In this document: one piece after another, positions 57,561 through 64,000 of the stretch
Layout: each line of letters begins with the position of its first letter
Numbering within the stretch: the stretch's first letter is position 1
Source: Gentiana macrophylla
Taxonomy: Eukaryota > Streptophyta > Magnoliopsida > Gentianales > Gentianaceae
Direction: 5' to 3'
DNA length: 64,000 bases
Assembly: GCA_026214975.1 (NCBI GenBank)
Contig: JAOBSW010000100.1
Location: forward strand, 124,001 to 188,000
Notes under the pieces: generated by a model
The model's input: only the letters and a program-made list of their open reading frames with translations
Told to the model about the DNA's origin: nothing
Databases searched by the model: none
Position numbers and translations under genes: made by a program

Positions 57561-59590
57561 TCATCAATTTATTATGTTGAAAAGGTTGACGATGGAAGTC
57601 ATTCACGGGAAGTTTTTGTGTTCATGCACCGAATTAACAAATAAATAAATTTAAATCACACGGTTTGAATTCAGTATAAAAATAAAAGGAAAACAATTTG
57701 TCACATGGTGCACTCTGCATATGGCGGGTGCACCCGATAATTTCCCGTCATTCACGAGTAAACTAAAACGCACTTGATGTCCAAATAACATTGAAATATC
57801 ATGACATGAAAAAGGAGTTTCAAGTATTCGAGGCAGTCAGACCAACAGGCATGCTTTTACTTAATTAACTCAATAAAATTCTAGGTATATAATATCAGTA
57901 ATGTTTAAATTAAATAAATTGTTTCTAATAATTAATACTCTTGTTTCTTTTTGTCTTTTCACAGATCGAGTGAGGTTATGAAGAAGATGAAAGGGGAAGT
58001 TACGGCACATTTTTGTGTTGTACGGGGATGTTTCCGTACATAAGGGGCTGGCCACGTATATATTACACCCGTGAAGCCTCTTACCCGTATATATTATGTC
58101 CGGGAGGTGTCACTCATAACGGACATAAAAAATTCGAATTGTTATTGCCAGATCCCGTACATATTAGGCCCGTCATACCCCTTTTCCGTATGTATTATGT
58201 CCGGAAGGTGTCACTCGCCCCATACATAACATCATTTGATCTTATATATACAGAAATTACGCATATCCGGTACATATTAGGCCCGTGAATGTCAAATTCC
58301 GTAGATATATATGAGGAATGTCTGTTTCTGACTATGGACATAAACTTACACCTTAAAAAAAATTCAGACCCATAACACTTAACGGGGCCTGGGAAAAAAA
58401 TATTCCCATGTTTTTGGGCTTTTGGGATGTCCTTTAGTTTATATAATGAATCTAATCTGATTTGCATTGACTAATCAACAAAATCGGTTCTAAAAAATTA
58501 CTGATGATTATTATAAACACTTGATAGAGAAATTAACGTAATCGAATGATACTGTAAAGCAAACTAATATTGTCTATAAGAACACGAAATCACTCTTGTA
58601 ATTAACGGCGGAAATTACGGAACATAATTTTTTTTAGGGTGAACGGAAGAATTTATCAACACAGAAATAGCGAATAATAGATCTAAAACGAACTACTACT
58701 AGATCTAGAGCCGAAAGAAAATGATACAAAACTAAATGAAAGGGATCATACAGATTGTATCACTTTATCCTTAATATTGCTCTGATTGTGTATCCACAGT
58801 TGTAGTAATTGTCTCCCAAGATATAACGATTCATGTCTCGAGTTTAGCGGCGCTTCGACACGCCAAGACTCCATGCATAATGTACTTTTATGTAGTAGAT
58901 GAGAAAATTCGATGATCCGATCTCATTCATACGGGTTATTTTTATAGTAGAGAAGAGAACTAATTACCCGTCTAAAAGAGATGGTTACTTGTGCCTCAAG
59001 ATAACACAACAGCCGAGTAGCATTAGCCGACCTTATTAAGGTCATTAGGTCAGTCAAATAAATAAACCGAGTTACGTCGATTCGGTTTTACATATCTTAC
59101 CTCAACTTTAGGCATTAATTTTTCATTCACCCAATATCCGAATCGAGCGATTCGAAATCCCATCATTATCTACTCCGTGATTAGTATCTAACTATATAAT
59201 TAACTCTCGATGATATACATCAGAGTCAATCCGAAATTGCAACGTGGACCAAGTATGACTTGGTAATTCAGGACCAATAGAAAATCTCAAAAACATATGG
59301 GTCCTACCGTGTAAAATATATATGCCATGTTTCTACAATTTTACCATTCTTTTGTGTCCATATTATTTGCATCCACTTTTTTGTTGACACAAAAACTTTT
59401 GTCCCAAAAGACACTTTTTCTAGTACTTTGTTTATAGGGAAATGGCGTCGACGTCTTGAAAATGGTGGACGTAGATAATGAAAAACAATTGACTTCAACC
59501 ATTTGGACGTTGTTGAAGATGGTAGTACTTCCATACATAAATTTAATTTTCCATGTTTACGGGCTTAAAACATCCATTTCTTCCGGTATA
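57561..59590. other. Intergenic region with one dispersed repeat
   Basis: Apart from the repeat at 58066-58352, no gene, element end or RNA was recognised. Confidence 0.4.
58066..58352 (-). repeat. Dispersed repeat, copy 2
   Basis: Reverse-complement match to 40020-40300, including both gtgacacc sub-repeats. Confidence 0.75.
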
Positions 59591-59599
59591 GTGATGGAT

Positions 59600-60757
59600 C
59601 ATGGATAGTGGCTTGCAGCGATTTCGCATCTACTTGAGACACCTCATGTTTATGTTGATTTTAACTTCTTCTACCGGTTGCACCACGTGTAAGATGCTTT
59701 TTATGACGTGGTCTTTCAATCGTATTCTATTTTCTCGGTTTTTTGAATGTGGAATTTATCGCTTGGATTTCTTGTTTGAAACTTCAGGCTCCTGTTCATC
59801 TAGGTGGGGTTGGGTGGGTAGTCTTGAGGTTTATAATCTAGCGTTGTTAGGAAAGTGGTGGTGGTGATTTGTTTCTGAACCCAATGCTTTGTGGAGAAAG
59901 GTGGTGATATCCATTTATGGGGAAATGGGGTGTGGGATTTGAGTAGAAATGGGAGGGGTCTAGGTGAGGTTTGGGGTGGTATTAAAAGTGCTATGAGTTG
60001 CCTCAAATCTTTAGATATATGTTTGTTGGGCTCTGAAAAATGGTCTGCCTGCGGAGGAAGTGTGGTGAGATTTTGGGCTGATGGTTGGATGTGGGACCTT
60101 TGATGGTACAATATCCTTGGTTGTTCTATCTTACAAAGAATAAAAGGCTCGGGTTCAGGAAGTTATGTCTAAGGTGGGTGATGGGTGGTCATTTAGATGG
60201 GAGTGGATGATGCTTTTGAGAGGCTTTGAGGTATAGGAGGTTGAGAGATTAGTTTCGGGGCTTGATCAAAGTCGTATTGTTGCAGGAGCTAAAGATTTTC
60301 TTGTTTGGAAATTGAGTTCAAACGGAGCTTTCTCACCGGCACGCCATAGAAATTGATCAAGAATGTTTTTTTCAACAACGTTTTAGATGATCCTGGTTTT
60401 ATAATGGAGAGGAATAAATTGTTACCGGAAAAAGTAAATATTCTCATGTGGAAAGTGGGTCTAAAGCGGAACCCAACAAAACTGAATCTTCTTAATCAGG
60501 GAGCATCCATTCAAGATGCGTCTTGTCCTTTTTGTTATCAGATTGAAAAAAATCAGTATCAAATTCGTTGGCGACTGCAATGCAACGAGAGGAAAGAACT
60601 TTGGTCTGTTTTGGTGGTCATATGTTGCGTCGGTTCGTACTCTTCTCGTTCCTTTGGTTTCCCATATATCTATAGTCAGGGGCATTTTGAGTTTTGTGGT
60701 TGGTTGCATTTTTGTTTTTCATCTGTAACTCTTTGTATCTCCCCTGAACATTTCTAA
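59600..60757 (+). pseudogene. LINE (L1-type) ORF2 C-terminal fragment
   Basis: Broken frames give SLEVYNLALLGKWWW (about 59820-59865), then SACGGSVVRFWADGWMWDL (about 60045) and LPEKVNILMWKVGLKRNPTK with LNLLNQGASIQDASCPFC (about 60425-60530). This is the post-RT region and zf-RVT domain of plant L1 elements. The RT core and a clear poly(A) tail are missing; the frame changes at least five times. Confidence 0.75.
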
Positions 60758-60769
60758 CTTCTAGTTGGT

Positions 60770-62017
60770 TTTGTTTTGATCATAATATATATTTCTCTTT
60801 AAAATGTTAAAAAAAAAAAGAGAATATATATATATCCTTACTTGTCTTTTTTTTTTTAATAATGTATAGCGTGCATTTTACTTTTGTCCATGCGTTAACA
60901 ATGTGCATTAAGAGCATTTGTAGTAAAATCTGTAAATGATAATAAATCTGAATTATAGAGATGCAAACAGTTCAGATCTGTAACCAAAAAGATTCTTAAG
61001 CCAACTCTGTAGATCTACCGCAACATTACAAATGTGCAGATCCATTGCTTGCTATTCCTTTCGCTTTTGTATCCTGATCTCAAGGTCAAACATCTTCTTC
61101 TTTTATTTTTACTAATTTTTTCATCTTTCCATGAGTACTTGTATGCTCTCTTTTCCCTTATTTTTATTTCATTTTTCTTAATGTAGTATGTGAAGGAACC
61201 ATCTCACATGTTTAGTTAGGCTGTAGAGCCTCTATCTCGTCTTCCACGGCCTCTCACCAACAATTTGACTAGATAGCTTGATTGTATGTCTTAGGTTTTG
61301 ATATAATTTCAATGCAAAAAACATTTATCTTATAATCAGTTGACAAATTCTCATTAGGTGAGACTATTGTCCATTATATACGGTGTCTTGACAACACACG
61401 CATATTGATGTAAATAAGATGGAGGTTGTCGGTGTCTTGTAGATCATCTACTTTGTATGGATTCCTCTGGTTGTTCGTGTGAACCAATTTGGTGCGTCTC
61501 AGATTCAGATCATGATGTTGGATGATTTATCTCAGATGGATTTGATGGTGTTGATGTTTCATGCCTATATTTCAAATTATCTGCAAAAGGGACTGAAAGA
61601 AACTTACTGCGTATGTTGATGATGCTTCATGCAGGTGGAGGTAATCTTACTTATCTTTCTAGTTAGTCAGACTCAGACTCAGACTCAGACTCAGGATAAT
61701 TGAGCAAGTCTGTTAGCTGAATTGTGCAGTGTAGCAAGTTTGCTAATGTTCTGCCTGTAATACAAAATTGCCTTCTTTCTCTCAAGAAGTTGTTCATTCT
61801 TCTCAAACTCTCTAAATTCTCTGTTATTTTCTAGCAAATTATTTTTGCTGGATTGTCACAAGTTTTCCATTTTGTCATTGTATTTATTATTGGATTTACT
61901 CTTCTTAATGGGAAGTTTGTGATAGAACAAACAAGAATAGGTGTTTTTGAAAGTTGTCTAAACATAAAATAAAGTGGAAGATATCATTCAATCACAAGAA
62001 CCCCATTGTGCTTGTGC
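60770..62017. other. Intergenic sequence
   Basis: No supported gene. A minor (cagact)n repeat lies at 61668-61694. Confidence 0.45.
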
Positions 62018-62063
<46 letters not shown>

Positions 62064-62087
62064 GTTATTGTTATTATTATTATTATT
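62018..62087 (+). repeat. (ATT)n microsatellite
   Basis: About 70 bp of tat/att units with two ttg interruptions, adjoining the repeat at 62088. Confidence 0.95.
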
Positions 62088-62225
62088 GGGAAAGAAGAAG
62101 AAAGACAGAAAGAGCGACCGTCAAATTGAAAAGAAGGCTACAAAAGAGCATAGAATTAAATTTAAAGGGAGGATTCTGTCACCACATATATATATATCTA
62201 CACTCAAACAAGCTCCAACTTCACT
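62088..62225 (-). repeat. Repeat shared with the importin-like gene 3' flank (copy 2)
   Basis: Matches 31753-31890 in the same orientation relative to the upstream gene. On the minus strand it ends in the (AAT)n run, as a retroposed sequence with a simple tail would. Confidence 0.6.
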
Positions 62226-62382
62226 TTTTTATTCTGTTCTTAAAGCTGGTAGTTTCTCTAAAAGAAACAAATTCAATAGGGTTCAAGCACAGGTTACTAA
62301 TGTTACAATATTATTAAAGCAACGAAATTGTTATTATAATAATTATTATTATTCAACAGTAGCTACTTAGCACAAGCTCTTC

Positions 62383-63930
62383 CTAGCTTCCTTCAGATAA
62401 AACGCTAACTGTGGGCCCTTCTTTGCAGTGGCCAAGTATCTCACTACTTGAATCAACACTATTCTCAACTCCTTTTTTTGCCAATTTATCCCATATACTG
62501 CGAGACTCGTCTGTCATACCCTCTTTACAAAGACATCCTAGCACATCATCATACGTAAACGCATTTGCAATACCATCCACAATTGCATCATTAAGCTGTT
62601 TTAAAGCCTCCTCAGGCATTTGAGCTTTGAAAAACCCTCTGATTAAAGAATTTACAATGGACACATTCGGTTTTATCCCAGCAAGTTTCATTAACTTGTT
62701 CAACTCAAATGCCTTGTCCATATTCCCATGATTACAGCATCCTTCAATCATTACAGCATAAGTGTCCTTATCGGGAGAAAGTCCATATTCACTGATCTTG
62801 TCAAACAAATCCAAAGCACTGCTCAAATCTCCCTCAAGAATGTATCCCTTCATCAGGTTTGTTACCACCACTATATTCAGTGAATGTCCACTATTCATCA
62901 TCTGCTCCTTCGACTTTAATGCAAGAACCATATTCCCCTGCTTCACACAGGTGCAGATCACGTTCGTATATGTTGCCTCAAAAGGAGTACATCCCAATTT
63001 TTTCATGTCACACAACAACTTATAAGCACCCTCTGAATCTAACTTGTCACAAGCAAAATCTATAGCAGTTCTATAGTTATAAGACATGGTATCAAGCGCA
63101 GGAGGATGAGCTATTGCATCAATGAAATACTTTTCTGCATCTTCCACCTTCCCTTCTTTCAGAGATAAATTCATTATAATACGAACAGTCTCACAATCGT
63201 AGTAAATCCCTTTAGAAACTACATCACCATACACCTTTTTTGCTTCCAACATCATATCTTTCCTCATTAATAAACGCAACACAGCATTTATAGCAACAGA
63301 AGTTGGCACAATATCTTGACTAAGCATAGCATTAAAACAATCAATAGCATCACTACAACGATCAGCTCTAGCATACGCAGTCAACAAGGCGCTATAAACC
63401 CATGGGTTGAATTTGAAATGTGAAGCAAATTTTTTCCAGCTTTGAAGTTTAACTAATTGATCATAAAGCGAAAGGCCAACAGGACATGAATCACTGGACA
63501 CATAACTATCAAGCATTTTTGTAACTAGACCATGATACGCAGACCATGTCACCATAATATGAAGCAAAACACAAAAAAACTCAGGATCTTCTGACATGCC
63601 ACCTGGCTTTTTCTGAACAGAGTAATAATACTCCAAAGCTGAACGGGGTTCGTGTTTTTTAAACATAAGGCGTTCCACCGGCTCACGGGAAGTTCCACGA
63701 AAATTTGGATCCGGTATGGTTTTGCTTAGCTCATTTTCAACAGGTTCTTCTTTGGAGGACAATTCATCAACTTTTGTAGAGTCGGTGTGTGGGATGCAGA
63801 TATTCGAGTCGGGGGTTTTGGGATTCACAGAATCAAGGGTGGAAATTAAGGAAGAAGAAGAACAACAGTAAAAGCGAGAATTTGGGATCTTACGGAGAAA
63901 CCATGAGGTAGAAAGCAAGCAACGTCTCAT
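62383..63930 (-). CDS. P-class pentatricopeptide-repeat protein
   Basis: A single uninterrupted frame of 515 codons. Residues 1-30 are rich in Arg, Ser and Leu with few acidic residues (MRRCLLSTSWFLRKIPNSRF), fitting a mitochondrial or plastid targeting peptide. From about residue 170, PPR units follow, for example FNPWVYSALLTAYARADRCS, DTMSYNYRTAIDFACDKLDS, FEATYTNVICTCVKQGNMVL and DKDTYAVMIEGCCNHGNMDK. No E, DYW or SMR domain is seen. The sequence recalls the Arabidopsis At3g54980 family, which I remember as longer, so the C-terminus may be truncated just before a repeat-rich 3' flank. PPR proteins bind organellar RNA; the target is unknown. The start is supported by the transit-like N-terminus and a (GAA)n leader just upstream. 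Confidence 0.9.
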   Translation of the reverse strand: MRRCLLSTSWFLRKIPNSRFYCCSSSSLISTLDSVNPKTPDSNICIPHTDSTKVDELSSKEEPVENELSKTIPDPNFRGTSREPVERLMFKKHEPRSALEYYYSVQKKPGGMSEDPEFFCVLLHIMVTWSAYHGLVTKMLDSYVSSDSCPVGLSLYDQLVKLQSWKKFASHFKFNPWVYSALLTAYARADRCSDAIDCFNAMLSQDIVPTSVAINAVLRLLMRKDMMLEAKKVYGDVVSKGIYYDCETVRIIMNLSLKEGKVEDAEKYFIDAIAHPPALDTMSYNYRTAIDFACDKLDSEGAYKLLCDMKKLGCTPFEATYTNVICTCVKQGNMVLALKSKEQMMNSGHSLNIVVVTNLMKGYILEGDLSSALDLFDKISEYGLSPDKDTYAVMIEGCCNHGNMDKAFELNKLMKLAGIKPNVSIVNSLIRGFFKAQMPEEALKQLNDAIVDGIANAFTYDDVLGCLCKEGMTDESRSIWDKLAKKGVENSVDSSSEILGHCKEGPTVSVLSEGS

Positions 63931-63952
63931 TGTTTCCGGCGGTTCTCCGTCT

Positions 63953-63980
63953 CTTCTTCTTCTTCTTCTTCTTCTTCGTT
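63953..63980 (-). repeat. (GAA)n tract in the PPR gene leader
   Basis: About nine ctt units on the plus strand, 20-50 bp upstream of the PPR start codon. A/G-rich leader tracts are common near plant promoters. Confidence 0.8.
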
Positions 63981-64000
63981 ATTGAATGCTTCTGTACGCC

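Noticed and set aside
61954..62370. Open frame with a long leucine or tyrosine run
   Set aside because: It is translation of the (ATT)n microsatellite.
1..64000. CRISPR arrays, operons, bacterial-type promoters, rRNA and tRNA genes
   Set aside because: None seen; tRNA-like strings are retroelement primer binding sites.

Overview
This window looks like nuclear DNA from a flowering plant, probably a eudicot with a repeat-rich genome. The reasons are split genes with GT-AG introns, plant-type LTR retrotransposons, a TRIM, Helitrons, a hAT, a MULE-type MITE, FAR1/FHY3-like remains and a pentatricopeptide-repeat gene. I cannot name the species. No operon, CRISPR array, rRNA or tRNA gene was seen.

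Layout. (1) 1-10525: four LTRs of one Athila-type Ty3/gypsy family in a row, separated by internal regions in different states (inverted duplication, collapse to 37 bp, complete but non-coding). 10526-15277 holds a frame-broken Athila-type pol that could belong to an autonomous relative. (2) 15278-26471: a minus-strand chromovirus (Tekay/Del-like) as a tandem LTR-internal-LTR-partial internal array, with recognisable gag, protease, RT/RNase H, integrase and chromodomain. (3) 26472-31750: a replication protein A 70-like gene fragment, an Athila/Tat-like LTR remnant and two Helitron-type 3' termini. (4) 32104-36170, minus strand: a spliceable importin-alpha-like ARM-repeat gene in which one exon is present three to four times. 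(5) 36180-42233: mostly AT-rich, few recognisable features. (6) 42234-46763: a FAR1-like remnant broken by a complete TRIM (TSD ggatg) and by a 3.56-kb Helitron carrying PRP39-like fragments. (7) 46780-56445: LTR remnants, a Ty1/copia protease piece joined to an Argonaute-like piece, a hAT with 8-bp TSD, a solo copia LTR with perfect TSD, a MITE with 9-bp TSD, and a DNMT2-like 3' gene fragment ending near another Helitron terminus. (8) 56720-64000: LTR-like sequence, a LINE fragment, a microsatellite and a PPR gene on the minus strand.

The most unusual signals are regulatory or structural. LTRs or leaders of at least four different element families carry private GC-rich or palindromic motifs repeated at about 20 bp, often with 20/30-bp alternation, and in the Athila LTRs this lies just upstream of the TATA box. 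The non-autonomous Athila element also carries an array of seven hairpins with changing but complementary stems around a shared core, and a compensated hairpin before its polypurine tract. Differences between duplicated retroelement copies cluster at CTG/CAG trinucleotides, so some of the apparent degeneration may be a methylation-linked sequencing artefact.
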